A stretch of 64,000 nucleotides of DNA. Source: Thiobacillus sp. GTDB taxonomy: Bacteria; Pseudomonadota; Gammaproteobacteria; Burkholderiales; Thiobacillaceae. Shown here in pieces: positions 17,350 through 28,244 of this stretch. The first letter of the stretch is position 1. Each line of letters starts with the position of its first letter. The notes under the pieces are model-generated. The model made no database searches and was not told the DNA's origin. It saw nothing but the letters and a program-made list of their open reading frames with translations. Location of the stretch: positions 99,500-163,499 of the forward strand of contig WGNC01000009.1 of assembly GCA_016124745.1 (NCBI GenBank). The letters are read 5' to 3'. The position numbers were made by a program, and so were the translations under genes.

Positions 17350-18777
17350 TCAACCCAGCTTGCGCTTCAGCAGTTCGTTGACCTGGGCCGGGTTGGCCTT
17401 GCCCCTGCTGGCCTTCATCACCTGGCCGACCAGCGCGTTGAAGGCTTTTTCCTTGCCGGAACGGAACTCCTCGACCGATTTCGGGTTCGCGGCCAGCACC
17501 TCGTCGATGATCGTCTCCAGTTCGCCGGAATCCGACAGCTGCTTGAGGCCGCGTGCCTCGATGATGGCGTCGACTTCGCCGGCACCTTCCCACAGGCCTT
17601 CGAACACTTGTTTGGCAAGCTTGCCGGACAGGGTGCCGTCCTGGATGCGCGTGATCAGCGCTCCGAGCCGGGCAGCCGGGACCGGGCTTTGCGCGATGTC
17701 GAGTTCGGCCTTGTTCAGTGTGGCGGACAGTTCGCCCATCACCCAGTTGGCGGCGAGCTTGCCCTGGCCGCAGGTTTTCGCGACGGTCTCGAAGTAGTCG
17801 GCAAGCGCGCGTGAACCCGTCAACACGCCGGCATCGTAGGGGGACACGCCGTAGTCGCGCTGGAAGCGCGCCTGCATGGCGGCCGGCAGCTCGGGCAGCG
17901 CGGCGCGCACGGCTTCAACCCACTCTTCGTCCAGCTTCACCGGCAGCAGGTCCGGGTCGGGGAAGTAGCGGTAATCGTGCGCGTCTTCCTTGCTGCGCAT
18001 CATGCGCGTCTCGCCGGTGTCGGGGTCGAACAGCACTGTGGCCTGCTCGATGCGGCCGCCGTCTTCCAGCGTTTCGATCTGCCAGCGGACCTCGTAGTCG
18101 ATGGCTTGTTGCAGGAATTTGAAGGAGTTGAGGTTCTTGATTTCGCGGCGGGTGCCGAATTCGGCCTGCCCGACCGGGCGCACCGAGACGTTGGCGTCGA
18201 CGCGGAAGCTGCCTTCCTGCATGTTGCCGTCGCAAATTCCGATCCAGGTCACCAGCGTATGCAGCGCTCGCGCGTAGGCCACGGCTTCTGCCGAGGAGCG
18301 CATCTCCGGCTCGGAGACGATCTCCAGCAGCGGCGTGCCGGCGCGGTTGAGGTCGATCCCGGTCATGCCGTGGAAATCCTCGTGCAGTGACTTGCCGGCA
18401 TCCTCTTCCATGTGGGCGCGGGTGAGGTTGACGGTTATCTCTTCACCGTCGACAAGGATGGTGAGCGCACCGCCTTCGACGATGGGCTTCGCCAGCTGGC
18501 TGATCTGGTAGCCCTTGGGCAGGTCGGGGTAGAAGTAGTTCTTGCGGTCGAACACGTTGACGCGGTTGAGCGTGGCGCCAATCGCCAGACCGAACTTGAT
18601 CGCGCATTCCACCGCGCCCTTGTTCAATACGGGCAACACGCCGGGCAGGGCGATGTCGACCGCGCTCGCCTGCGTGTTGGGTGCGGCGCCGAACGCGGTG
18701 CTGCTGCCGGAAAAAATCTTGGAACGAGTGGCGAGCTGGGTGTGGACTTCCAGCCCGATGACGGTCTCCCACTTCAT
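17350..18777 (-). CDS. gatB: Asp-tRNA(Asn)/Glu-tRNA(Gln) amidotransferase subunit B
   Basis: The 475-residue tRNA-binding and kinase-like subunit of the GatCAB amidotransferase. It activates misacylated Glu-tRNA(Gln) or Asp-tRNA(Asn) for amidation. Conserved blocks include [51 protein letters not shown] and the helical tail domain with [12 protein letters not shown]. Length is normal. Its start overlaps the gatA stop by 4 bases, consistent with a gatC-gatA-gatB operon. Presence of the complex suggests that this organism makes Gln-tRNA or Asn-tRNA by the indirect route. Confidence 0.97.
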   Translation of the reverse strand: MKWETVIGLEVHTQLATRSKIFSGSSTAFGAAPNTQASAVDIALPGVLPVLNKGAVECAIKFGLAIGATLNRVNVFDRKNYFYPDLPKGYQISQLAKPIVEGGALTILVDGEEITVNLTRAHMEEDAGKSLHEDFHGMTGIDLNRAGTPLLEIVSEPEMRSSAEAVAYARALHTLVTWIGICDGNMQEGSFRVDANVSVRPVGQAEFGTRREIKNLNSFKFLQQAIDYEVRWQIETLEDGGRIEQATVLFDPDTGETRMMRSKEDAHDYRYFPDPDLLPVKLDEEWVEAVRAALPELPAAMQARFQRDYGVSPYDAGVLTGSRALADYFETVAKTCGQGKLAANWVMGELSATLNKAELDIAQSPVPAARLGALITRIQDGTLSGKLAKQVFEGLWEGAGEVDAIIEARGLKQLSDSGELETIIDEVLAANPKSVEEFRSGKEKAFNALVGQVMKASRGKANPAQVNELLKRKLG

Positions 18778-20231
18778 CTCAAGCCCTCCGGCGCACGCGC
18801 ATGCCAGTCGGTGGCGCGCTGGAATTGGTGCGCGACGTTGAGCATTTTCGCCTCGCTGAAATAGTTACCGACGAGCTGCAGGCCGATCGGCAGGCCACTG
18901 GAATCGAAACCGCACGGCAGCGACATGCCGGGCAGGCCGGCGAGGTTGGCGGGGATGGTGTAGAGATCGTTCAGATACATTTCGACGGGATCGTCGGATT
19001 TCTCGCCGAGCCTGAATGCGGTGCCGGGCGCGGTGGGACCGAGAATGATGTCGCAGGCCTCGAAGGCTTCGCTGAAATCATCGGCGATCAGGCGACGGAT
19101 TTTCTGCGCCTGCAGGTAATAGGCGTCGTAATAACCATGCGAGAGCACATAGGCGCCGATCATGATGCGGCGCCTCACTTCCGCGCCAAAGCCCTGCGCG
19201 CGGGTCTTGCAATACATGTCGTCGAGAGTGGCGTATTCGGGCGCGCGGTAGCCGTAGCGTACGCCGTCGAAGCGCGACAGGTTGCTGGAGGCTTCGGCCG
19301 GCGCCAGCACGTAGTAAACCGGAATCGCGAGCCCCGAGTTGGCGAGTGAAATCTCGACGGTGGTCGCGCCGAGTCTTTTCAGTTCGGCGACTGCGGCTTC
19401 CACCGCGGCGGCGACTTCGTTGTTGAGGCCTTCGGCGAAGAATTCGCGCGGCAGTCCGACGCGCAGTCCGGTCAACGGCTTGTCGAGATCGCGCGTGTAA
19501 TCCTCTTTTTGACGCTCCAGACTGGTCGAATCATTGGGGTCGAAGCCCGTCATCACATTGAGCAGCAGGGCACAATCTTTGGCCGAGGGCGCCATCGGCC
19601 CGGCCTGATCGAGGCTGGAGGCGAACGCGATCATGCCGAAACGCGACACCAGGCCGTAGGTCGGTTTCAGACCGGTGATGCCGCACAGCGCGGCGGGCTG
19701 GCGGATCGAACCACCGGTGTCGGTGCCGGTGGCGGCGGGTGCCATGCGCGCGGCGACGCAGGCCGCAGCGCCGCCGGAGGAGCCGCCGGGCACGTAGCCG
19801 GTATTCCAGGGATTTCGGACCGCGCCGAAATAACTGGTCTCGTTGGACGAGCCCATGGCGAACTCGTCCATGTTGGTCTTGCCCAGTGACGGCATGCCGG
19901 CGGCCTTGAAGCGCTGGATCACGTGCGCATCATAGGGCGCGACGAAGTTGTGCAGCATCTTCGAGCCGCAGGTGGTGAGCCAGCCGTGGGTGCAGAAGAT
20001 GTCCTTGTGCGCGATCGGCACGCCCGTGAGCGGCCCCGCCTTGCCGGCGGCGATCAGGGCGTCGGCGTCGGCAGCCTCGGCCAGCGTCTTGTGGGCATCG
20101 ACAGTGATGAAGGCGTTGATGGACGGGTTCAGTGCGGCGATGCGGTCGAGGTACTGCTGGGCGAGTTCGCGACTGGAAATCTGCTTGGCGGCGAGTTGCG
20201 CGGCGAGCGCGGAAAGGGACGTGTCGGACAT
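18774..20231 (-). CDS. gatA: Asp-tRNA(Asn)/Glu-tRNA(Gln) amidotransferase subunit A
   Basis: The 485-residue glutaminase subunit of GatCAB, of the amidase signature family. The Ser-cisSer-Lys triad can be placed: Lys in [10 protein letters not shown], cis-Ser in the GSSGG segment ([13 protein letters not shown]) and nucleophile Ser in [15 protein letters not shown]. It releases ammonia from glutamine and channels it to GatB. The 8-base gap to gatC and the overlap with gatB show one transcription unit. Confidence 0.97.
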   Translation of the reverse strand: MSDTSLSALAAQLAAKQISSRELAQQYLDRIAALNPSINAFITVDAHKTLAEAADADALIAAGKAGPLTGVPIAHKDIFCTHGWLTTCGSKMLHNFVAPYDAHVIQRFKAAGMPSLGKTNMDEFAMGSSNETSYFGAVRNPWNTGYVPGGSSGGAAACVAARMAPAATGTDTGGSIRQPAALCGITGLKPTYGLVSRFGMIAFASSLDQAGPMAPSAKDCALLLNVMTGFDPNDSTSLERQKEDYTRDLDKPLTGLRVGLPREFFAEGLNNEVAAAVEAAVAELKRLGATTVEISLANSGLAIPVYYVLAPAEASSNLSRFDGVRYGYRAPEYATLDDMYCKTRAQGFGAEVRRRIMIGAYVLSHGYYDAYYLQAQKIRRLIADDFSEAFEACDIILGPTAPGTAFRLGEKSDDPVEMYLNDLYTIPANLAGLPGMSLPCGFDSSGLPIGLQLVGNYFSEAKMLNVAHQFQRATDWHARAPEGLR

Positions 20232-20239
20232 GACTTAAC

Positions 20240-20533
20240 TTACTCGATGACTTTGGGTACGAGATAAAGGCCGTTTTCGACTGCCGGCGCCACGGACTGG
20301 AAGGCTGCGTGGCGGTCGGTTTCGGTCACGTCGTCGTCGCGCAGGCGCTGATAGACCTCCTGTGCGTGGGCCATCGGCGCAATACCGTCCGTGTTGACAG
20401 CCTGCATGGTGGCGATGAGATCGAAAATGGCATTAAGCTGGGCTTGCGTAGCCTGCGCCTGCGCATCGTCGATTTCAATGCGCGCAAGGCGGGCGATGCG
20501 CTTGACGTCGTCCTGGGTTAGAGCCTGACTCAT
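20240..20533 (-). CDS. gatC: Asp-tRNA(Asn)/Glu-tRNA(Gln) amidotransferase subunit C
   Basis: The 97-residue small subunit that wraps around GatA and stabilises the complex. The family pattern [15 protein letters not shown] is at the N-terminus and [11 protein letters not shown] at the C-terminus, with [20 protein letters not shown] between. I use the ATG at 20533; an upstream in-frame ATG at 20560 adds nine residues unlike the family. The start codon lies inside an inverted repeat that continues towards mreB. Confidence 0.94.
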   Translation of the reverse strand: MSQALTQDDVKRIARLARIEIDDAQAQATQAQLNAIFDLIATMQAVNTDGIAPMAHAQEVYQRLRDDDVTETDRHAAFQSVAPAVENGLYLVPKVIE

Positions 20534-20793
20534 GAAATCCCCCGGGCGCGACGGAGGCAATTTTGGCGCAGGCTGCGAAGCGAACCGCGCGGTTTGGTCA
20601 TTCCAAATAAGCTGTGAGCGACAAAGACATGCGCCAAAATTGCCCCGTCTCTCCGGGTTGTAGCCAAAAATGGCGTCTGCTGCGTTGCGCCGCTTGGCAA
20701 TGGAATGACCATTGCCTGCGCGACGCGCCTTGCATCCATCCCTTTTTGGTCACAACGCGCTCCGGGGGATTTTATGAGGCAGGCTCTAGACAT
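20531..20793. repeat. Interleaved inverted repeats between gatC and mreB, with a mirrored gatC start
   Basis: Three pairs of inverted arms are visible: about 15 bp at 20536-20550 with 20757-20771 (near-perfect), 15 bp at 20556-20570 with 20630-20644 (perfect), and 11 bp at 20594-20604 with 20700-20710 (perfect). The outer right arm extends into a plus-strand copy of the first codons of gatC: 20774 reads ATGAGGCAGGCTCTA, while the gatC start reads ATGAGTCAGGCTCTA on the other strand. This suggests an inverted duplication that took in the gatC start. Confidence 0.7.
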
Positions 20794-20841
20794 GGAAGCA
20801 CCTGATGACTTACGGGAACGAAGCCCGTTAGGGTATCATAG

Positions 20842-21939
<1,098 letters not shown>

Positions 21940-21973
21940 ACGCGGCCGTACGCGTCATTCAGGCAGGCCGCTG

Positions 21974-22819
21974 ATGGCGACACCCGGTCAACTCATGTTC
22001 GCCCGCGGGCTGGGTCCGACGACCCGCCTGTTGTTCTGGCTGCTGCTCGGGGCGTTCCTGGTGGTGGTGGATTCCCGTTATCACGCGCTCGATGGCCTGC
22101 GCAGCGGCTTCTCGCTGCTGCTGCGGCCGGTGCGAGAAGTCATGCTCGCGCCCGGCGATGTCGCTTCCGAACTTGGCGGTTTTTTCATCCGCCACCGACT
22201 CCTGCAAAAAGAGCGCGACGCTTTGCTGGCGGAACGCACGCAACTGCTCGCCGGCATGAACGAAGCCAGGGAACTGGGTCGTGAAAATGCCGAATTGCGG
22301 GCGCTGATGCAATTGCAGGCGCGACCCGGTCAGCAGACGATACATGCCGCCCTGCTCTATCGGGGTCATGACTGGTTCGCCCAGCGCATCACGATCGATC
22401 AGGGTGCCAATTCGGGGGTGCGCAGCGGCCAGCCGGTGGTCGATGCAAACGGCCTGGTGGGTCAGGTCAGCCGTGTGTATCCGCTTTCGAGCGAGGTCAC
22501 CCAGGTGAGCAGCCCCGACCAGTTGACGCCCGTGTTTGTCGAGCGGACCGGCCAGCGCGGATTGGCTGCCGGGCTCGGGCAAGGGCGGCTGGAATTGCGT
22601 TACATGCCGACCCAGACCGATATCCGGCCGGGTGACCGTCTGCTGACGTCGGGCATCGACCGGGTCTACCCGGCCGGGATCCCGGTGGGGCAGGTGAGCC
22701 GGGTCTCCCGTTCCCAGGCCAGCCCCTATCTGCGCGTCGAGAGCCTGCCGCTGGCCGGCATCGACCGCTCGCGGGCAGTGCTGGTGCTGATCGCAGAACC
22801 GCGGGTGACCAAGCCTTGA
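21974..22819 (+). CDS. mreC: Rod-shape determining protein MreC
   Basis: A 281-residue bitopic inner-membrane protein. One membrane helix (LLFWLLLGAFLVVVDS) is followed by a periplasmic coiled coil at about residues 70-110 (LLQKERDALLAERTQLLAG) and the two-barrel MreC domain (TIDQGANSGVRSGQPVVDAN; LLTSGIDRVYPAGIPVGQV). It links MreB to PBP2 and RodA. I use the ATG at 21974 because a longer frame from 21878 runs inside mreB. Its stop overlaps the TTG start of mreD. Confidence 0.95.
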   Translation: MATPGQLMFARGLGPTTRLLFWLLLGAFLVVVDSRYHALDGLRSGFSLLLRPVREVMLAPGDVASELGGFFIRHRLLQKERDALLAERTQLLAGMNEARELGRENAELRALMQLQARPGQQTIHAALLYRGHDWFAQRITIDQGANSGVRSGQPVVDANGLVGQVSRVYPLSSEVTQVSSPDQLTPVFVERTGQRGLAAGLGQGRLELRYMPTQTDIRPGDRLLTSGIDRVYPAGIPVGQVSRVSRSQASPYLRVESLPLAGIDRSRAVLVLIAEPRVTKP

Positions 22820-23316
22820 GCGCGGCACGGCAAACGCGGGACAACTGGCGTCGTCTTCTCGGCACGCTTGTCCTCGCGGTACTGCTCGAGCAGTTGCCGT
22901 GGTCAGGCTGGATGCTGGTCATGCGGCCCGATTTCGTGCTGGTCGCCGTCTTGTTCTGGGTATTGCATCAGCCCGCGCGTATCGGCTTCGGCGCGGCATT
23001 TTTCTTCGGCTTGCTGGCTGATTTTCAGGATGGCGCGGTGTTCGGCCAGCATGCCATTGCGTACGTGATTGGCGTGTATCTGGTGTTGTTCCTGCGCTTG
23101 CGGCTGCTGCAATTCGACCCGATCCGGCAGGCGGCGCAGCTATTCCCGGTTCTGCTGGCCACGCAACTGGTGGTATTGCTGGTCGGCTGGCTGGCGGTCA
23201 ACCCGCCCTCCGGTCTGGCCCTGCTGCTGCCCGTATTCACCAGCACCCTGCTGTGGTACCTGATCGCCCTGTTCATGCGCCTTTGGCATGGCAAGGGGGC
23301 GCAGGGTCGTGCATGA
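22816..23316 (+). CDS. mreD: Rod-shape determining protein MreD
   Basis: A 166-residue polytopic inner-membrane protein with about five hydrophobic segments, including RPDFVLVAVLFWVLHQP and the family block IGFGAAFFFGLLADFQDGAVFGQHA at roughly residues 56-80. It works with MreC in the elongasome. The start appears to be TTG at 22816, overlapping the mreC stop; no in-frame ATG is placed early enough to include the first helix. The stop overlaps the mrdA ATG. Confidence 0.92.
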   Translation: MSAARQTRDNWRRLLGTLVLAVLLEQLPWSGWMLVMRPDFVLVAVLFWVLHQPARIGFGAAFFFGLLADFQDGAVFGQHAIAYVIGVYLVLFLRLRLLQFDPIRQAAQLFPVLLATQLVVLLVGWLAVNPPSGLALLLPVFTSTLLWYLIALFMRLWHGKGAQGRA

Positions 23317-25205
23317 ACCGCGCCACCCCACTCAAGAATCTGGATCTTGAGCTGACCCGTTTCCAGGGGCGGTTGAAGGTGGGCGGGACATTTGTGGCGC
23401 TGCTGGCGATCGCCTTGCTGGCGCGCGCGTTCTATCTGCAGGTCGTGCAGCACGAGTACTACACCCAGCGTGCCGAAAGCAACCGCATATCGCTGGTGCC
23501 CACTGCGCCCTACCGCGGGTTGATCCTGGACCGCAAGGATCGCATCCTGGCGGAAAACTATTCTGCCTATACGCTGGAATTGAAACGGGGCCACATCCAG
23601 GACCTGGAAGCCACGCTGGCGGAAGTGGGGGGGCTGGTCGAGATCACGCCGGGGCAGTTGCGGCGCTTTCGCCGCTTGCTGAGCGAGTCGCACGAGTTCG
23701 AAACGGTGCCGCTGAAAAGCAAGCTGACGGACGAGGAAGTGGCGATTCTGGCGGCCAATCGCTATCGCTTGCCAGGCGTCGAGGTCAAGGCACGGCTGTT
23801 TCGCAACTATCAGGCCGGACCCGGCATGGCCCATGTGGTGGGTTTTATCGGCCGGATCAACGACCGTGACCTGACGCGTCTGCGCGAGGAAGGTCGCGAT
23901 CGCAACTACAAGGGCAGCGCCCATATCGGCAAGACCGGGCTGGAACAGAGTTACGAAACCCTGCTGCACGGCCGCACCGGTTTCGACCAGATGGAGACCG
24001 AAGCCAGTGGACGCGTGGTGCGCATGCTGTCGCGCATACCGCCGGTACCTGGCAAGGATTTGCGCCTGCATCTCGATGCGGAACTGCAGGCGGTGGCGGA
24101 ACACGCCTTCGGCAATTATCGGGGCGGTCTGGTAGCAATCGACCCGCAAACGGGCGGCGTGCTGGCTCTGGTGAGCAAGCCAGGGTTCGATCCCAACCTG
24201 TTTGTCGACGGCATCGACCCGGAAACCTGGAAGGAACTCAACGAATCGCCCGCAAGGCCGATGGTGAACCGCGTGCTGCGCGGCATCTATCCGCCCGGAT
24301 CGACCATCAAGCCTTTCATGGCGCTGGCCGCGCTGGAGCTGGGCCTGCGCAAGTCCTCCGACACGATCGTCGACCCGGGCTATTTCACCCTGCCCAACAG
24401 CCGCCATCAATACCGCGACTGGAAAAGCGGTGGCCATGGCATCGTCAACCTGCGCAAGTCCATTTCCCAGTCATGCGATGTCTATTATTACCAGCTGGCT
24501 GCGGACATGGGCGTCGACCGCATGCACGACTATCTGGCGCAGTTCGGTCTGGGGGAAAAGACCGGTATTGACCTGGACGGCGAGTCGCCCGGCCTGCTGC
24601 CTTCGCGCGACTGGAAGCAGCGTCGCTGGAACAAGCCCTGGTATCCGGGGGAAACCGTGATCGCGGGCATCGGTCAGGGCTACAACCTGGCCACGCCGCT
24701 GCAACTGGCGACGGCGACGGCCATGCTTGCCAACGGCGGCAAGCGCATCGAGCCGCGCCTGGTGCAGGCGGTGCGCGATCCGCTGACGCACGTCTGGCAG
24801 CCGTTGCCGGGCGTGGTGCGCGGCCAGCTGGCGATCAACCCTGCCAATCTCGAGGTGGTGCGCCAGGGCATGATGGACGTGTTGCGCCCAGGTGGCACGG
24901 CCGCGGCCGCCGCCGCCGGCGCGCCCTACACCATGGCTGGCAAGACCGGTACCGCGCAGGTGGTCGGAATCAAGCAGGGTGAGCGCTACAAGGAAGACCA
25001 GGTGGCCCGGCAGAATCGTGATCACGCGCTGTTCATGGCATACGCTCCGGCAGAAAACCCGACCATCGCAGTGGCCGTGATGGTCGAGAACGGGGGCCAC
25101 GGCGGTTCCACTGCCGCGCCGATCGCGCGCGCAGTATTCGACTTCTACCTGACCGGGAAACGCCCCGGCAACATGAAACTGGAGGCCAGCAGTGCCGCAG
25201 ACTAG
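23313..25205 (+). CDS. mrdA: Penicillin-binding protein 2 (peptidoglycan transpeptidase)
   Basis: A 630-residue class B PBP that crosslinks peptidoglycan during elongation. A membrane anchor is near residues 20-40 (FVALLAIALLARAFYLQV). A pedestal domain follows. The transpeptidase motifs are intact: S330-T-I-K333 in PPGSTIKPFM, S-C-D in ISQSCDVYYYQL, and K-T-G in MAGKTGTAQVVG. The start at 23313 overlaps the mreD stop (ATGA). The C-terminus overlaps the GTG start of rodA, so both are made from the same message. Confidence 0.97.
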   Translation: MNRATPLKNLDLELTRFQGRLKVGGTFVALLAIALLARAFYLQVVQHEYYTQRAESNRISLVPTAPYRGLILDRKDRILAENYSAYTLELKRGHIQDLEATLAEVGGLVEITPGQLRRFRRLLSESHEFETVPLKSKLTDEEVAILAANRYRLPGVEVKARLFRNYQAGPGMAHVVGFIGRINDRDLTRLREEGRDRNYKGSAHIGKTGLEQSYETLLHGRTGFDQMETEASGRVVRMLSRIPPVPGKDLRLHLDAELQAVAEHAFGNYRGGLVAIDPQTGGVLALVSKPGFDPNLFVDGIDPETWKELNESPARPMVNRVLRGIYPPGSTIKPFMALAALELGLRKSSDTIVDPGYFTLPNSRHQYRDWKSGGHGIVNLRKSISQSCDVYYYQLAADMGVDRMHDYLAQFGLGEKTGIDLDGESPGLLPSRDWKQRRWNKPWYPGETVIAGIGQGYNLATPLQLATATAMLANGGKRIEPRLVQAVRDPLTHVWQPLPGVVRGQLAINPANLEVVRQGMMDVLRPGGTAAAAAAGAPYTMAGKTGTAQVVGIKQGERYKEDQVARQNRDHALFMAYAPAENPTIAVAVMVENGGHGGSTAAPIARAVFDFYLTGKRPGNMKLEASSAAD

Positions 25206-26292
25206 CTCCTGGATCGTTCGCAGGCTGAAGCACCTCGACGGCATTCTGCTGACGCTGGTGCTGTTGTTGCTGGGCATCAGTCTGGCAGTGGTTGCGAGCG
25301 CTTCCGGCCAGAGTCCGGCGCGCATCAGTGGCCATCTCGTCAACATGGGGCTGGCGCTGGGCCTGATGATCGTGATGGCCAACGTGCCGCCGCACCTGCT
25401 GTCAAAAGTGGGCCCCCCCCTGTATGCGGCGGGGCTGGTTCTGCTGGTCGGGGTGGCGCTGTTCGGCGAAGTCCGCAATGGCTCGCGGCGCTGGATGAAC
25501 CTCGGCATCTTGGCCTTCCAGCCCTCCGAACTGCTGAAGCTGGCACTGCCGCTCATGCTGGCCTGGTATTTCCAGCGCAACGAGGGGGTGTTGCGTGCCA
25601 GGCATTTCATGGTCGGCGGCGCGCTGCTGCTGGTGCCGTTTCTGTTGATCCTGCGTCAGCCCGACCTGGGAACGGCCTTGATGATCGGGGCGTCCGGTTT
25701 CTATCTGCTGTTCTTTGCCGGCCTGCCTTGGAAAGTGATGCTTGGCGGTGCCGTGCTCGGCACGGCGAGTCTGCCCATCGTGTGGGGGTTGATGCACGAC
25801 TACCAGCAGCGCCGGGTGCTGACCCTGCTCGACCCGACCTCGGACCCCCTGGGCGACGGCTACCACATCATCCAGTCCACCATTGCGATCGGTTCGGGCG
25901 GGTTGTTCGGCAAGGGCTGGATGCAAGGCACGCAAAATCAGCTCGACTTCATTCCCGAGCGCACCACCGACTTCATCTATGCCGTGTTCGGCGAGGAGTT
26001 CGGCTATCTCGGCGTGATGATTCTGGTGGGACTGTATCTGGCCATTGTCGCGCGCGGCCTGGTCATTGCAGGGCGGGCGCCGACACTGTTCGGGCGACTG
26101 ATTGCGGCCAGCCTGAGTCTCATTCTGTTCACCTATGTGTTCGTCAACATGGGCATGGTGTCGGGCATTCTGCCGGTGGTCGGCGTGCCGTTGCCGCTGA
26201 TGAGTTATGGCGGGACGGCGCTCATCACCCTGCTGCTGGGGGTGGGCATCCTGATGAGCGTGGCGTCCCACCGCCAGCTCAACAAAACCTGA
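25192..26292 (+). CDS. rodA: Rod-shape determining SEDS protein RodA (peptidoglycan polymerase)
   Basis: A 366-residue polytopic SEDS glycosyltransferase that polymerises lipid II, partnered with PBP2. About ten membrane helices are visible, with conserved blocks NGSRRWMNLGILAFQPSEL, LRQPDLGTALMI, FIPERTTDFIYAVFGEEFGY (around the catalytic region) and VPLPLMSYGGTALITLLLGV near the end. The GTG start at 25192 lies 14 bases inside mrdA. Confidence 0.97.
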   Translation: MPQTSSWIVRRLKHLDGILLTLVLLLLGISLAVVASASGQSPARISGHLVNMGLALGLMIVMANVPPHLLSKVGPPLYAAGLVLLVGVALFGEVRNGSRRWMNLGILAFQPSELLKLALPLMLAWYFQRNEGVLRARHFMVGGALLLVPFLLILRQPDLGTALMIGASGFYLLFFAGLPWKVMLGGAVLGTASLPIVWGLMHDYQQRRVLTLLDPTSDPLGDGYHIIQSTIAIGSGGLFGKGWMQGTQNQLDFIPERTTDFIYAVFGEEFGYLGVMILVGLYLAIVARGLVIAGRAPTLFGRLIAASLSLILFTYVFVNMGMVSGILPVVGVPLPLMSYGGTALITLLLGVGILMSVASHRQLNKT

Positions 26293-26301
26293 CGCGATAA
26301 A

Positions 26302-27132
26302 ATGTTTCGTATGAAGACGATCCTGATTCCGGCTGTCGCCGTCATTGCCCTCGCACTGACAGGGTGCAGCAGCAATCCACCCGCTGCCACGACAAAAAGC
26401 GGCGGCTACTATCTCGACGACGGTCCCGAGGCCAATCCGCCCCCTAATCTGGATGCCGTTCCCGATGCCGTGCCGCGCAACGAGCCGCTGCACCGATTCG
26501 CCAATCGTCCCTACGTCGCGCTGGGCAACACCTATACCCCGCAGACCGAGCACCGTCCCTATCAGCAAGAAGGCAAGGCCTCATGGTATGGCCGCCGCTT
26601 CCAGGGCAAAAAGACCGCGTCGGGCGAGCCGTACGACATGTACGCCATGACGGCGGCCCATCCCACCCTGCCGATTCCCAGCTACGCGCGGGTGACTTCG
26701 ACCAGCAGCGGCAAGTCGGTGGTGGTGCGGATCAACGATCGCGGACCCTTTCACTCGTCCCGCATCATCGACCTGTCGTATACCGCTGCCTACAAGCTCG
26801 GCCTTCTGGGCAGCGGCAGCGGCCAAGTACGGGTGGAAAGCATCGACCCCGATACGTATGACATACAGGGCGCTGCGTTCAATGATGGCGTTTACCTGCA
26901 GGTGGGGGCCTTTGCCCAGGCCGACAACGCATACAAACTGCTCGATCGTCTGCAACACACGCTGGAACTGAATGCCACGCGCACCCGGGTGGTGCTGCTC
27001 GGGTCCCTGCATCGCGTGCAGATCGGCCCCTATGCAGGCGAAGCCGATGCGCGGGCGGACCAGGCACGCGTGCGGGAACGTCTCGACCTGGATGCGGTCC
27101 TGGTAAGGCGTGAAAGACGGGAAACCTCATGA
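26302..27132 (+). CDS. rlpA: Septal ring lytic transglycosylase RlpA lipoprotein
   Basis: A 276-residue outer-membrane lipoprotein. The lipobox is in VIALALTGCSSNP. The RlpA double-psi-beta-barrel domain starts near residue 90 (GKASWYGRRFQGKKTASGEP) and contains the catalytic VVVRINDRGPF and RIIDLSYTAAYKLGLL. A SPOR domain at about 190-270 (VYLQVGAFAQADNAYKLLDR) binds denuded septal glycan. RlpA cleaves glycan strands that lack stem peptides. The start overlaps nothing, but the stop overlaps the next gene by 4 bases. Confidence 0.95.
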   Translation: MFRMKTILIPAVAVIALALTGCSSNPPAATTKSGGYYLDDGPEANPPPNLDAVPDAVPRNEPLHRFANRPYVALGNTYTPQTEHRPYQQEGKASWYGRRFQGKKTASGEPYDMYAMTAAHPTLPIPSYARVTSTSSGKSVVVRINDRGPFHSSRIIDLSYTAAYKLGLLGSGSGQVRVESIDPDTYDIQGAAFNDGVYLQVGAFAQADNAYKLLDRLQHTLELNATRTRVVLLGSLHRVQIGPYAGEADARADQARVRERLDLDAVLVRRERRETS

Positions 27133-28244
27133 GATTGCTGATGCTTATTCTGGCGCTGGTCGCCACGTCCCAGGCGTGGGCCCAACCCGCCGGCTTGAAC
27201 GCGCGTGCCTGGATATTGATCGACCAGGCCAGCGGACACGAGCTGGCCGCATCCCAGGCCGATCTGCCGCTGGCGCCGGCCTCGCTGACCCAGTTGATGG
27301 CGGCCTATGTGCTGCTGGGCGATATCCGCAGGAACAAGTTGAGCCTCGGCGAGATGCTGACGGTGCCGGAGGCGGCCACCCAGGTCGACGGTGCACGCGT
27401 CTTCCTCAAGGCGGGCGATTCGGTCAGCGTCGACACCCTGCTGCAGGCCATGCTGGTGCACTCGGCCAGCGACGCCACGCTCACGCTGGTGACAGCCGCC
27501 GATGGCAGCGAAGCGGCGTTCGTCGAGCGCATGAACCGTGAGGCCAAGCGGCTCGGCATGACGAAAACCCATTTCATGAATGCCACCGGCCTCACCGAGC
27601 CCGGCCACGAGTCGAGCGCGCGCGATCTCGCCCTGCTCGGGCGCGCACTGGTGCGCGATTTTCCAGGACGCATGGCTCTTTTCAGCCAGAAGGAATTCGC
27701 CTACAAGGACATCACCTACTACAACGGCAACCGCCTGCTGTGGCGTGACGACACCGTGACCGGCCTGAAAGTCGGGCGCACGGCCGAGGCCGGCTATTGC
27801 ATGGCGGCGTCGGCAAGGCGCGGCAACCAGCGCCGCATCGTCGTCGTGCTGGGTGCGCGGACGGATGCGCAACGCACCCAGGAAGCGCTGAAGCTTTTGA
27901 ACTACGGCTTCGAGAATTTCGACAGCGTGCTGCTGTATCGCGCCCAGAATCCGGTCAAGGTGGCCAAGCTTTATCGCGGTTCGCGCTCGCTGGTGAACAT
28001 GGGCTTCATGCAGGATTTCCACCTGCTGATGCCGCGCGGCGCCGCCGACCGCGTCAAGGCCGTTGTCATCACCCAGCAGCCCATCGTCGCGCCGATCAGA
28101 AAAGGCCAGCGCATTGGCACGCTGAGGCTGACGCTCGACGGCAAGCCGCTCGGCGACTATCCGCTGGTCGCCCTGCACGACGTCACCGTGGCCGGCGTCC
28201 TGGGGCGCGGCTGGGATTCGATCCGGCTCTTCTTCGCCCAATGA
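27129..28244 (+). CDS. D-alanyl-D-alanine carboxypeptidase homologue with altered active site
   Basis: A 371-residue exported protein with the PBP5/6 (DacA/DacC) architecture: signal peptide (LLMLILALVATSQAWAQ), S11 peptidase domain at about 25-260 and the C-terminal PBP5-type beta domain with a final amphipathic anchor (GWDSIRLFFAQ). All three catalytic motifs deviate. SXXK reads S52-L-T-Q55, so the general-base Lys is Gln. SXN reads S112-A-S114. KTG reads K214-V-G216. The nucleophile Ser and the KTG Lys remain. The frame is intact and it sits in the mre-rod operon, so it is probably expressed. It may bind peptidoglycan or partners rather than cleave D-Ala. The stop overlaps the transaminase ATG. 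Confidence 0.85.
   Translation: MRLLMLILALVATSQAWAQPAGLNARAWILIDQASGHELAASQADLPLAPASLTQLMAAYVLLGDIRRNKLSLGEMLTVPEAATQVDGARVFLKAGDSVSVDTLLQAMLVHSASDATLTLVTAADGSEAAFVERMNREAKRLGMTKTHFMNATGLTEPGHESSARDLALLGRALVRDFPGRMALFSQKEFAYKDITYYNGNRLLWRDDTVTGLKVGRTAEAGYCMAASARRGNQRRIVVVLGARTDAQRTQEALKLLNYGFENFDSVLLYRAQNPVKVAKLYRGSRSLVNMGFMQDFHLLMPRGAADRVKAVVITQQPIVAPIRKGQRIGTLRLTLDGKPLGDYPLVALHDVTVAGVLGRGWDSIRLFFAQ

Noticed and set aside
20530..20793. 87-residue minus-strand frame between gatC and mreB
   Set aside because: It is made from the inverted repeat and would only be an N-terminal extension in a different frame from gatC.
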